Made by a program: the position numbers and the translations under genes | Shown here: in pieces, positions 17,911-26,679 of the stretch | How positions within the stretch are numbered: the first letter of the stretch is position 1 | Layout: each line of letters starts with the position of its first letter | Assembly (NCBI RefSeq): GCF_002259795.1 | Contig: NZ_MWXA01000002.1 | Coordinates: 1 to 64,000, forward strand | DNA: 64,000 bases | Source: Bifidobacterium aquikefiri | GTDB taxonomy: Bacteria > Actinomycetota > Actinomycetes > Actinomycetales > Bifidobacteriaceae | Direction of reading: 5' to 3' | The notes under the pieces: model-generated | What the model saw: the letters and a program-made list of their open reading frames with translations, nothing else | Databases searched by the model: none | What the model was told of the DNA's origin: nothing

Positions 17911-18768
17911 TCATCCGACATGGAAGTCTTTGTGCTTCTTTTCCCCGTTCTCAGCCCAGTGGATGCGGATGACGTCCGGGTCACTACCTTGAAGATAGTG
18001 GACCACGCTGAGCCGCCGGGTTTGCCCGGCGTGAATTATGGTCGGCTCATCGTCACAGGTAAGCATCATGCTCGAATGCTCACCGACTACTTCGAATGTG
18101 ACGTCGGTGGCATCCTTGTCGCCGGAGTTCGTGATCTCGATCCAATGTCGAGTCGTGTATCTCGCCTTGCCTCTCTTGTCATATTCCTTGAGCTCGCGTT
18201 CTTCATGTGGCTGGGCAGAGAACTTCACTCCGCGCGAGACTGTTGCGAGGGCGGAAACGTTGAGGTCGAGTTTGGCGACGTCAAATTCGATCGCCTTCCA
18301 CACTTCATGTTCAAGCTGTGCAACGTTGACAAATTCTCCCAGCAGCCCTCGCTGACTGATCTGATGGCGGAATTCCCTCAGACCATCGAGCTGTGCCGTG
18401 TCAATGTCACGGGGAAGTGGTGCCGTCGAGAAGTACAGGTGGACGAGTTTGCCTGTGGCGACAGAACGTTCGATCTCTTCGACCGTTCCTGAAACCGCTT
18501 CTGGCGTCGGCGAGCCGAGACGGCTACCGAACAGGGCGATGACAATGTCAGCGCTATCAACGCCCTGTTCGTTGATTTGCGCCTGGGGGTGTCCTCCGAG
18601 AAGTGGCACGGACGCTGTCTCCCAACGCCAGGGAAGAAGAACAATATGTTTCGAGATAGAGTTGGCATCATTCCAATTGTGGAGCGCTCCTTCAACGGCA
18701 TCTCGGGCTTCGGGGATATCCGAGGGAGAGGCGATCACTACGCGGAGGACTGAGGCGGTAAAACTCAT
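17911..18768 (-). CDS. DUF4062 (TIR-like/nucleotidase-like) effector-type protein
   Basis: About 285 residues. The N-terminal ~130 residues are a DUF4062 domain: 'VLRVVIASPSDIPEARDAV' then 'GVDSADIVIALFGSRLG' and 'TVEEIERSV'. This fold is related to TIR and nucleoside deoxyribosyltransferase domains and is often found as an N-terminal module in NTPase-type immune proteins. The C-terminal ~110 residues look like a beta-sandwich ('HWIEITNSGDKDATDVTFEV'). No NTPase follows. The start at ATG 18768 has GGGA close by; ATG 18780 is an alternative. It stands alone, divergent from the next gene. A NAD- or nucleotide-directed enzyme function is possible but unproven. Confidence 0.75.
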   Translation of the reverse strand: MSFTASVLRVVIASPSDIPEARDAVEGALHNWNDANSISKHIVLLPWRWETASVPLLGGHPQAQINEQGVDSADIVIALFGSRLGSPTPEAVSGTVEEIERSVATGKLVHLYFSTAPLPRDIDTAQLDGLREFRHQISQRGLLGEFVNVAQLEHEVWKAIEFDVAKLDLNVSALATVSRGVKFSAQPHEERELKEYDKRGKARYTTRHWIEITNSGDKDATDVTFEVVGEHSSMMLTCDDEPTIIHAGQTRRLSVVHYLQGSDPDVIRIHWAENGEKKHKDFHVG

Positions 18769-18934
18769 ATTCCCAAGCATACAAATATATGCCCTCATCT
18801 GCGGATTTGGGGCAAACTCCTCTAGTGTTTCTGTCGGGAATGTGATCTCTTGGCTGCACGGAATGTGGTGCTTCAGGCGTTTCCCATCAAAAAATGAAAA
18901 CAGCAGGTCACTCTGGTCTGGGACAATGCTGTGT

Positions 18935-19789
18935 ATGGAGATTGGTGAGCGTTGGGGTTATCGGGCGCATAGCGTTGACTCGTTGGTTGAGGTCGAAGTT
19001 CTCAAGATCGGGACGCAGAAACCACCACGGACGCTTGTCCGGTTTGTTGATGAACGATTTGAGGGTAGACAGGAGTGGATTCCACCTACTCGTTTGAAGG
19101 TGATCTGGAAAGATGCTGTGGAGTTCGAGGAGCGAGAGGCTCGCTGGGATAGAGTCGATACTCATCCCGGTTTGGAAGACGGGCCAGTAGAATTTGCGAT
19201 CGACGAAGTCTTCAGAACGCTAATTGACGATGAGTTGGCCAGTCCCGCGTATCGCTATACAGGAGTAACTGTTATAAAGGATATTGCTGGTCTCGCTGGA
19301 TATCTGCAAATTGATGAGTCCTTGCTGAGGGATGCTCCTGAATCGTTTGATGACGAAGATGGGTGGATTGTGCCATGGGCGACCACTGAGTTGATAGTCA
19401 GAACTGTCTGCACTCTCTACTCTGACAAGATACTGCACGAGGTCGAAAAGCAGGAATCAGAAGTCCAACTGGAATCAACACATGGGCGATGGTATAAGAG
19501 TTACTTTCACAAAGACGAAGATATTTTCGTGACACCGGAAGAAGTCGCATCCAGCGACTTCGAAGAGCCTTATGGTAAACGATGCCGTGACTTGTTGCGC
19601 CAATGGTGTGGCGTCGAGGCTGTCGCACGTCAGGACGAGCTCAAAGCGTTACGGCAAGAGGTAGTGCGGCTGGATGAGTTAGTGACCCATGCGATCCGTG
19701 TCCTACGTACCGCGAAACTCACAACACAGGCTGATGATATTCAACGTCGGTTCGGTGTTCCAATCATGCAAGCTCGCAAATCACGGTAG
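18935..19789 (+). CDS. Hypothetical protein, unrecognised
   Basis: A 284-residue acidic protein I do not recognise. The first ~70 residues read like a small beta-barrel ('SLVEVEVLKIGTQKPPRTLV', 'RQEWIPPTRLKVIWKD'). The middle is helical and the C-terminus has a short coiled-coil-like heptad stretch ('LKALRQEVVRLDELVTHAIRVL'). The open frame extends back to 18398, but that part is the antisense of the DUF4062 gene, so I start at ATG 18935 (or 18926). It converges with the next gene and their stop regions overlap by 9 bases. Both occur in the island, so a joint role is possible. Confidence 0.65.
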   Translation: MEIGERWGYRAHSVDSLVEVEVLKIGTQKPPRTLVRFVDERFEGRQEWIPPTRLKVIWKDAVEFEEREARWDRVDTHPGLEDGPVEFAIDEVFRTLIDDELASPAYRYTGVTVIKDIAGLAGYLQIDESLLRDAPESFDDEDGWIVPWATTELIVRTVCTLYSDKILHEVEKQESEVQLESTHGRWYKSYFHKDEDIFVTPEEVASSDFEEPYGKRCRDLLRQWCGVEAVARQDELKALRQEVVRLDELVTHAIRVLRTAKLTTQADDIQRRFGVPIMQARKSR

Positions 19790-21148
19790 CCAGGTGCTTG
19801 GTTCGGGAGGGTTTTCGACACTCCATCCATGAGGCATGTACGGATCCAGTTCTTTGGCTCCTAATGTGCTGGATTCGCTCATGGTCAGTTGGGATTTGTC
19901 GTTGAGCGGATCGATACGATCTGCATGCTCGTCAATCCATGTCGCCCACTCCAGCACGTGTCTTTGAGCCTGCTCATCGAATTCCTCAGCCTGATGCCGA
20001 ATCGCTTGACTATAGGAGCGCAGCTGCGCCGCCCTGTCCCATTGCTCAGCTTGTTGCCTCGCACGATCAGCATTGAGCTTGAGTAAATAAGCTTCGCGTG
20101 CCTTAGGAATGGCTTCCTCCCATTCCTTCACCTGCTTGGCATGATAGGCTTCAAGTTTCTCTCGTCTATCTTGTGCGGCGTGGCTCCATTCTTCGATGAT
20201 GTCGAAGAATTCCGGCAGCTTCGAGACGAGAGTCCATCGTTGGCGATCCGCCCACCAGCGCGAGTTATAACCAGGATCGAGTTCCAATTTAAGGCGACCA
20301 GACCACACCTCCATGCGCGTCGGGCTGACCCGCTGCCACTCGTATTTGCGTTCGGTCAGATCCTTGTCCGTGTAGACGTCGCGTTTCACCCGCTCTTCGC
20401 TGAGCACACACCGATAGCTATCCTCGCCGACCGTGATAAGAAAGCTCGGGTCCTTGTCCACACTCAGCGTCCATCCACGCCGAACACATTCTTCACTAAT
20501 GCCCTGTACGAGTGCCCATGCTCGCGGACGAGTTGCCTCGTCGACCGCGAGAAGCGAAGCATGCTCAATGAGCGCTTGTATCTCGGGTCGATTGCGATCA
20601 GCTTCAGCAGACATGGGAATCTGGGGCGGCATCTCTGCCTGCGTTGAGAATTGGATGAGTTCAATGGTCAACGGTCCCCGCCTGGTCCCGGTCACTTTCA
20701 ATCGGCGTTGAGACCCCAAACCTCCTGAAAAACGCAGCTGTCTGACAGCACGAACATAACCGATTCGCTCAGCATCACTCGGTGCGTCGAAACGAAGCAC
20801 GCCGCCCTCAGACTCAAGACGATCAAGAAGATCATCAACGGGCTTGTACGTTGGCTCGGAGGCAGGAGGGGATGTAGTAGCGAGTTTCACTTCGGTAGTA
20901 TCAGGATCTTCAGATGGCGGATATGATCCATGCCCCAAGTAGTAGCGTCCTTCATCTGTAAGGCTTGCACGCCAGGATCTGCCATGCCCCTGTACGGATA
21001 GCAACCCACGTCGTTCCAATGCGCGCGCCGTCACCCGATGATCGAACCCATTCTCATACACGCCTTTCGGCCGCCCTTCACCGACCCAACGCAAAACAGC
21101 CAGCTGCTTCTTATTCAACAGGTTTTGTTTGGGCACAATGATCTCCAA
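19781..21148 (-). CDS. Hypothetical protein with N-terminal winged-helix-like region
   Basis: A 455-residue protein. Residues ~5-75 resemble a winged helix: 'LLNKKQLAVLRWVGEGRPKG', 'VTARALERRGLLSVQG', 'WRASLTDEGRYYL'. A long helical, Lys/Glu/Gln-rich segment (about 320-410) suggests a coiled coil. The tail 'DPYMPHGWSVENPPEPSTW' is a distinctive proline-rich ending. Proteins of this build are widespread but uncharacterised in actinobacteria (from memory, moderate certainty). DNA binding is suggested by the first domain only. It overlaps the convergent gene by 9 bases. Confidence 0.65.
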   Translation of the reverse strand: MEIIVPKQNLLNKKQLAVLRWVGEGRPKGVYENGFDHRVTARALERRGLLSVQGHGRSWRASLTDEGRYYLGHGSYPPSEDPDTTEVKLATTSPPASEPTYKPVDDLLDRLESEGGVLRFDAPSDAERIGYVRAVRQLRFSGGLGSQRRLKVTGTRRGPLTIELIQFSTQAEMPPQIPMSAEADRNRPEIQALIEHASLLAVDEATRPRAWALVQGISEECVRRGWTLSVDKDPSFLITVGEDSYRCVLSEERVKRDVYTDKDLTERKYEWQRVSPTRMEVWSGRLKLELDPGYNSRWWADRQRWTLVSKLPEFFDIIEEWSHAAQDRREKLEAYHAKQVKEWEEAIPKAREAYLLKLNADRARQQAEQWDRAAQLRSYSQAIRHQAEEFDEQAQRHVLEWATWIDEHADRIDPLNDKSQLTMSESSTLGAKELDPYMPHGWSVENPPEPSTWLP

Positions 21149-21412
21149 TCGAATAGGACCTTGCTCCTATCCACGCTATTGCTAACACCAATAGTTATGC
21201 GAACTAAATCTGTTCCATTTTCCCTTTAACCTAGGAAGGATGGAATCCTACCCATCCTCATGTTCAGAGCTCATGTTTTCAATATATTTTATCGTCCGTG
21301 GTGTCGTTCTAGGTGGCTCAGGTTGAGTTCTTATTCGTGCTCTTCCCGGACTTTCCAAGATTTCTCTGCTTTGGAAAGAGGCTTCATCGATCTCTGGTTA
21401 CGGTTACTGCAC

Positions 21413-22552
21413 TCAGTGCCTTATGAGTCCGAGCAGTCTGTCCATGACACCAGGTTTGAGAGATACTCCTGGTTGTTTGCACTTCAGTAGATAGGCTCCA
21501 TACTCGTTAATCATGAGCTGCACGGCCGGCGAGGCAATGAATGCCTGGTCGTGCTCCATTGCGTCGATGGCCTTGCATACCTCCACTTTGACAAGTCGTT
21601 GTAGCTGTCGTCTTGTGCCAGCACGCTGCTTCCTATTGAGGATGAGATCAATCCCATTGTCGTCGTTCACTTCTCCCTTGTACACGAATGGTCGCTCGTT
21701 ATCGAATGGTTTGTGCATCTGACAGATGAAGCGCAGGCATGGGTTCAATCCCTGCTGACGTATACTCGTTTCTATATCCGAGGTGTCGAATAGAAAAGAG
21801 CCGGTCATTTCGTCGGTGATCATCGTCGACGTACTGATGAGCATCCATCTCACATCATTCTTGGCCGCTTCACGTATCAACTGAATGATTTCGGGGAATA
21901 AAGGCAGCTCGCCCTGACGACATTCGCGAGGCGCCCGGCCTGGCTGGTTGATGGTGAAATAGGAATAGTCGCATTGCATATCGACGTAAAAGACGAGACC
22001 CCCATACTCATGCCGTGGTGACATGCGACTGCCACAATCCAGAACATTGTTTCGATACGATTCCGTTTTCCTCAGATGATGTTGGAGAGAAAAGTTGAGA
22101 TCCTCTATTTGGCGGGGTACATCCGATTCAGAAAGGATTCGCGCATCATTCGAGATGATTTTGTTGAGCCTTTCCGCGATTCCGGAGATCTGCTCGTGAT
22201 CATCCCAGTCGATCTGCCTGCCATCCTCCTGGAGCGCATCCTGGGCTCTCTTGACCCTTTTAAGCTCGGACTGATGGGTCGGCGGTTTACTGCGCCTGCC
22301 CTGGTTGCTGTACTCACGTCCGCTCGGGTCAGTATGGAGATGCTCGACACCAATGATGGTGTCGGATCGGGAAGGCGTCTTCATGATGAAATCGGGGCTC
22401 TCCTCGGCCTCGACAACCTCACCGAAGACTTGGTCCGCCATCATGCGCCCGTACTTACTCTCACTGCGGAGAACATCCAGTGCCTGTTGAAAACGCTTGC
22501 GCTCAAGACTCTTTTTAACAGACGAATCAACCTTTTGCTGCGACATACTCAC
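21413..22552 (-). CDS. Hypothetical protein, possible PD-(D/E)XK-like region
   Basis: A 379-residue protein with no clear family. Near residue 45-75 'FGEVVEAEESPDFIMK' followed by 'SDTIIGVEHLHTD' resembles the E...PDF...G-x-E core of some PD-(D/E)XK proteins, but the usual Lys is missing, so catalytic ability is doubtful. The middle has 'GGLVFYVDMQCDYSYF' and 'NDVRWMLISTSTMI', suggesting alternating strands. The first codon is GTG 22552 with an ATG two codons later; neither has a strong ribosome site. It lies between the winged-helix protein and the broken HTH gene. Confidence 0.6.
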   Translation of the reverse strand: MSMSQQKVDSSVKKSLERKRFQQALDVLRSESKYGRMMADQVFGEVVEAEESPDFIMKTPSRSDTIIGVEHLHTDPSGREYSNQGRRSKPPTHQSELKRVKRAQDALQEDGRQIDWDDHEQISGIAERLNKIISNDARILSESDVPRQIEDLNFSLQHHLRKTESYRNNVLDCGSRMSPRHEYGGLVFYVDMQCDYSYFTINQPGRAPRECRQGELPLFPEIIQLIREAAKNDVRWMLISTSTMITDEMTGSFLFDTSDIETSIRQQGLNPCLRFICQMHKPFDNERPFVYKGEVNDDNGIDLILNRKQRAGTRRQLQRLVKVEVCKAIDAMEHDQAFIASPAVQLMINEYGAYLLKCKQPGVSLKPGVMDRLLGLIRH

Positions 22553-22688
22553 ATTCTATGTTCCGGCCACACGCGCTTGGACCTCCGTAGAAGCTTCTCA
22601 AACCATGCTAAAGCGCTGGAAGCCTTGTGCCTTACCGAGCTTTGCGCAGAAACAGCCGCTCACAGGCTCGCCGCAGGCCTACGGTTCG

Positions 22689-23003
22689 GTCGGGCGTCGT
22701 GGACCTTTGTCTAAGAATTCGTCTCAGTCTCAAATCCGATTGAGCTTCCCGAATTGAGCCGAGGTGGTCTTCGACTATAGGAAGAGTGACCCGATGAAGG
22801 AAATTTCCGCACGACATGGCATCCACCGGGTCACTGTGACGGAGATACCGCGTAGAGCTGATACTCCCACGAAACGGTACGGCCGCCTGAGCTGGTGCGC
22901 AGGAGGCCGCCCAAGCCTCGGGATCCGTGCCGTCGCGAATCGCCTAGGGTGTGTACCACCGTGTCAAGTTGCGCGCCCCAATCAAAATGATGATAAACAC
23001 TAG
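22689..23003 (+). pseudogene. Broken HTH gene related to 11383-11715
   Basis: The frame reads 'GPLSKNSSQSQIRLSFPN', then an in-frame TGA, then 'DPMKEISARHGIHRVTVTEI'. This parallels the lead-in and first helix-turn-helix of the gene at 11383. It matches the DNA-binding tail seen at the end of serine recombinases and related proteins. The second half degrades into unrelated sequence and there is no catalytic domain. Confidence 0.55.
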
Positions 23004-23229
23004 GGAACAGCTACCAGTGGGCGTGCGCGGGGACCATCGGCTACAGCGCGGGACTGCGCCCATAGGGACACCGGTCTCGACAGAACTGATAGTACGAATT
23101 GAAAGACACACCTAGTTGGAGGCCTCTCGATATCTTTTCACCCCGTCGCTGTGCAGTCTCCCTCCCGCGAAGGTCGCTGCGATCCATCTCTCTATTTCCT
23201 TCTCCTGGCAGCAGATGACGCAATCAGTG

Positions 23230-24969
23230 TTATTCAAAATGGAAACCGAACAGTCCACCATCGGAGAAGGCATCGGTTAGACGTGGTTCGATGATATCTT
23301 GCGACAGGCTGGCATCATAGTGTTCGATTTTCGCTAGATCATCGCTGTTCAGCGTAACGAGATATTGTAGACCCTCTTCTGCGCACACGATCGAGGCGAG
23401 TTTGAGGGCTTCGGCGATCTGGCGCTCATCAACACCGTCTAAGAGATGACTATCGTGAACGAGGAAGTCCGGCCCACGGCCGTTCCGATGGGCCAGGACA
23501 GCATAGGTGAGATCAAAACAGAAGGTAATCATCTTGCTGATTCCTTGGCTGTTCTTGCCCCCGATATGAGGCGAGATACGCAGGCTGCTATCAAGGGCAG
23601 AGATGTCTATATATGCATCTCTGCCGGGCCCGTAGAGGGAGGTGGCGAATCGTTGAAAGAGAATGTTTATCTCTGCGATGCGCTGCTCTCTTTCAACTAG
23701 GTCGCGATTGACTTCTTGTTGGATTCGGCTACGCTCGAACTTGATTTCTGCCTGAGTGGCTTCAAGTTGCTTGGCAGTTTCAAATCGGGTGGTCAGAGTT
23801 TGAAGTCGAGAGTGGGCTAAAGACAGTTGTTCTTGCAGCGCGGTGAAGGCATCGAGCGCCCCACCGTCACGGAGTCTGCGAAGAAGCGTTGCCTGTTCCT
23901 CCCCAAGGTGTTCGCGATCGGCTTGGCGAGCGTCAAGACGATCTGAGGTGGCGCTGATCTCTTCTTCCAAGTAGGAGCGACGATTGGCGAGAACTGACTG
24001 GTGGAATGACTGGACGTCATCGTACTGTTGCAGGACTGCCTCGGGAAGTTCAACGCCAAGCTCTTGGTAGACCCGTCGGAGGTAGTCGGCGGCGGGTTCG
24101 TGTTCGTCGCGTAATGCATCATTGAGATCTTGTAAATTACGACGATCAGCAGCATCCTCAGCGCGGGTCCGTCGGATTTGGGCGTCGATTTCATCCGCCC
24201 GAGCTTGCAAGGCTTCGTACTCGGGGACAACGCGAAATGCCGCAACCTGTTCTTCGAGTTCCCGTACACGGACAGTGGCAGCGGCCACTTGGCCGCGTAA
24301 CTCCGAGACGGTGCCGACGACTAGACCGAACACCGGGTCTTTCGCCGCCTTCTTCAGTTTCTGACGTAATGACTCCCGGCTGGCAAGTTCTTGGTAGCCA
24401 GCCGCAAGATGCCAGTCCAGACCGAGGAGATACGCAACGTTCGTTGTCGCGTCAGCCATCGACTGATTAGGAAAGGTCTTGACCGGGTCATCCATCCCAT
24501 GCTGGCTTACCCGGCGGATGTAAAGCGAAAGCAGCGATCTCGCATTGATCCCCACGTGCTCGTCTGGGAACCCGAATAAGCTTTGGCCGATGGCGGCGGT
24601 CCACTTGGGGACGGTCACACTTCCGGCTACTGGCACTAGTGTTCCATTTTCTGTTATATCGGGATCAAGATTGATCCGGCTTCGCTTGTTCAACGAGCGA
24701 CTGACACTAAGGACGTCCGGCACCTTCGGCCAATCCAATTGTAGTGAGAAGGTGTCGGCCTTAAGCGCCGCGTTCTGCAAGACCGAATTGGTTAGCCGGC
24801 GCATGCCGAGAACGAAATGTAGAATCTCAATGAGTGACGATTTGCCGGCCCCATTGCGGCTGGCGGTTGCGCTGGATTGAGGGGTCTTGTCTGCGATGAG
24901 GATATTGCGGCCAGGTTTGAACGTGAGTGTCTTGAAACGTTCGTCGCTTGATCGGACCTGACGGAACAT
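23230..24969 (-). CDS. ABC-3C system ATPase (DUF2326, SMC/RecN-like)
   Basis: A 579-residue ATPase. The Walker A region is 'SRNGAGKSSLIEILHFVLG', followed by a long coiled-coil middle (about residues 220-420). The C-terminal DUF2326-type Walker B block is 'GRGPDFLVHDSHLLDGVDER' with a trailing 'YLVTLNSDDLAKIE'. This is the ATPase of ABC three-component (ABC-3C) systems, which are predicted anti-invader systems in which an ATPase senses DNA and licenses a nuclease. Its ATG overlaps the stop of the small middle component (TGATG). Third in a compact three-gene operon. Confidence 0.88.
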   Translation of the reverse strand: MFRQVRSSDERFKTLTFKPGRNILIADKTPQSSATASRNGAGKSSLIEILHFVLGMRRLTNSVLQNAALKADTFSLQLDWPKVPDVLSVSRSLNKRSRINLDPDITENGTLVPVAGSVTVPKWTAAIGQSLFGFPDEHVGINARSLLSLYIRRVSQHGMDDPVKTFPNQSMADATTNVAYLLGLDWHLAAGYQELASRESLRQKLKKAAKDPVFGLVVGTVSELRGQVAAATVRVRELEEQVAAFRVVPEYEALQARADEIDAQIRRTRAEDAADRRNLQDLNDALRDEHEPAADYLRRVYQELGVELPEAVLQQYDDVQSFHQSVLANRRSYLEEEISATSDRLDARQADREHLGEEQATLLRRLRDGGALDAFTALQEQLSLAHSRLQTLTTRFETAKQLEATQAEIKFERSRIQQEVNRDLVEREQRIAEINILFQRFATSLYGPGRDAYIDISALDSSLRISPHIGGKNSQGISKMITFCFDLTYAVLAHRNGRGPDFLVHDSHLLDGVDERQIAEALKLASIVCAEEGLQYLVTLNSDDLAKIEHYDASLSQDIIEPRLTDAFSDGGLFGFHFE

Positions 24970-25217
24970 CAGTTCCCTCGCTTTCGATAGAGCAGGCCAT
25001 CGTAATAGTGGATGGTGTCTAGTGCATACAACAGGTCCAGAGCGAGGACGAACCAGGAGTAAGGGAGCACCTCATCATTGGAGTGTTGGAACCTCCACGC
25101 CTTGAGTGAACCCCACGCCTGGCTGACGGTCATCGGTTCGGTCAGAATCATCGATATCTGCGCGCCAATAGTTAAGAGCGCTCGCTGTGGTGAGATCCCC
25201 TTGGTGGGAGTAATCAC
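24969..25217 (-). CDS. ABC-3C middle component (MC6-like)
   Basis: An 82-residue protein: 'MITPTKGISPQRALLTIGA' then 'EPMTVSQAWGSL' and 'FVLALDLLYALDTIHYYDG'. This matches the small middle component of ABC-3C systems, most like the MC6 type, which bridges the ATPase and the effector. It is overlapped by four bases (ATGA) at its start with the effector gene and by one base at its end with the ATPase gene, giving tight translational coupling across all three genes. Confidence 0.82.
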   Translation of the reverse strand: MITPTKGISPQRALLTIGAQISMILTEPMTVSQAWGSLKAWRFQHSNDEVLPYSWFVLALDLLYALDTIHYYDGLLYRKRGN

Positions 25218-26218
25218 AACACCGTCTCCTTGGTTTCAGGCACCCATCCAATAGGCGCGTTTTCGAAGATGTCACAGCTTTCGAAAAAATACGCGAGGAC
25301 CGCGGTCTGCGCGCGATACCGCGGCGCTGTAGAGGCGCGATTACCTGCTAGGAATTCTCTCATCCGCAGCAGTACATCTTCTGGATCGAGGCCGTTGCCG
25401 ACCGCATCGAGGTACTCCGTATGGAACCGGGCCGCAACTTCGTCCCGCTCTGTGATGTCGATACGACGTTGGTAATAGTCGGAGATCATTGCAGAGTATC
25501 GCATACCATTGCGTAGCTCGGCTTGGGTGTCACGTGTCAGGTCACTATAGAGCAGTTTATGGGCAGACACAGTCTCGATTGGTACTTGTGCAGCATCGGA
25601 TATGCGCTTCGTCGCCAAATCGGCGAGGAGCTCCTCCATTTCTTGCAACCCGACAGCGATGGTGTGCTGCATGGGAAGCTGAGTCTTCAGTACTGCTTCG
25701 ACGTCCTGACTGTTCTGCTGGCCGAGCATGTCACGGAAATGACGGAATCCCATAACTTCGAAAGAGATGCTGGGGTATGCAGACCGTGCCTTCGCAAGTT
25801 CTACAGAGAGTTCTGGGTGTAGGCCCCGCACATCATTGTGGACGAAAACGAACGTCGTGAATTGGCCTGATCGCTTCTTTACCGCGCCAGCAAGGTCTGA
25901 ACGGAACTTGCGGATAGTCGCCACGGGATCGACGGTCTCCGGTGCGTAGCACGCATAGAGTCGAGCGTCATGCAAATCAAGCCCGTCACTAGCACGATCC
26001 CCGAGATTTCCGTGCGTCCGGACATCCACGAAGCCCGGTACGCAGAGTGTCATCATATCCTGAAAAAAATCCTGGAAAGCATTGCCATGGAGATCATGCA
26101 GGCACGCCCAGAGTACTCCTCGCATCGAAAGGCGCTCATAAAAGTCCACCTGAGCCCCCTTCACTGGTTCCATACGACTGCGGTAATTATACAGCATGAG
26201 TTCAGTTGCCGGGTTCAT
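25214..26218 (-). CDS. ABC-3C effector, nuclease-like N-terminal domain
   Basis: A 334-residue protein, first in the ABC-3C operon. The N-terminal region has 'GNAFQDFFQDMMTLCVPGF' and 'THGNLGDRASDGLDLH' followed by 'YACYAPE'. This is the typical ABC-3C effector core resembling a restriction-type nuclease ('GD.G.DG' followed by a 'YAP' strand). The C-terminal ~150 residues ('YSDLTRDTQAELRNGMRYS', 'DYYQRRIDITERDEVAARF') form the helical ABC-3C C-terminal domain that docks to the other components. DNA cleavage on activation is predicted for the family but not shown here. Confidence 0.84.
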   Translation of the reverse strand: MNPATELMLYNYRSRMEPVKGAQVDFYERLSMRGVLWACLHDLHGNAFQDFFQDMMTLCVPGFVDVRTHGNLGDRASDGLDLHDARLYACYAPETVDPVATIRKFRSDLAGAVKKRSGQFTTFVFVHNDVRGLHPELSVELAKARSAYPSISFEVMGFRHFRDMLGQQNSQDVEAVLKTQLPMQHTIAVGLQEMEELLADLATKRISDAAQVPIETVSAHKLLYSDLTRDTQAELRNGMRYSAMISDYYQRRIDITERDEVAARFHTEYLDAVGNGLDPEDVLLRMREFLAGNRASTAPRYRAQTAVLAYFFESCDIFENAPIGWVPETKETVL

Positions 26219-26679
26219 ACTCGCAGAACTCGTTCATCCCGCTAACAATCTTTTTAACTCGCAATCGGCTCCTGTTGGCACTCATCACACCTTCACAGTG
26301 TTGGTTACTCTGATGACAGCAGACGTCTCGATGTGGAATTGGAATTCGCCGTAACCCGCCATTAGTTTATGCAATCTCGTAATTTAGGAAACTGATGCGT
26401 GTACATGTCTGGCTAATAAACCCGACATGTGGGTCCGAAAGGGCCACGCTGGGGCTAAGACGACCTTAGCTCTGTAACTCATCTGAGCCGCATCTGAAGA
26501 AAGGCGTGGAGTTCCCAGACGGAATCTACCGCCCCTCATCGGGCAAACGCCACTACTATATCGACTGGATTTCGCACAACCGTGGCTCAAGACATTACCA
26601 ACTCAATAACTCGCAGACATAAGCCACTGATCAGTCTCTGAGTTACACCAGTCATTGCTGGTCCGCTAGACAAAAACAA
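26219..26679. other. Intergenic, no gene; possible coding scrap
   Basis: A 461-base gap between the ABC-3C operon and the herA gene. On the plus strand around 26480-26623 a startless frame reads 'GVEFPDGIYRPSSGKRHYYI' and stops. It looks protein-like but has no start and no recognised family, so it is at best a decayed fragment. Nothing else is seen. Confidence 0.3.

Noticed and set aside
18398-18934. N-terminal extension of the plus-strand unknown gene
   Set aside because: It is antisense to the DUF4062 gene and shows no natural protein character; the real start is at 18935 or 18926.
26480-26623. Short plus-strand frame 'GIYRPSSGKRHYYIDW'
   Set aside because: Looks protein-like but has no start codon, no recognised family and is too short to support a gene.
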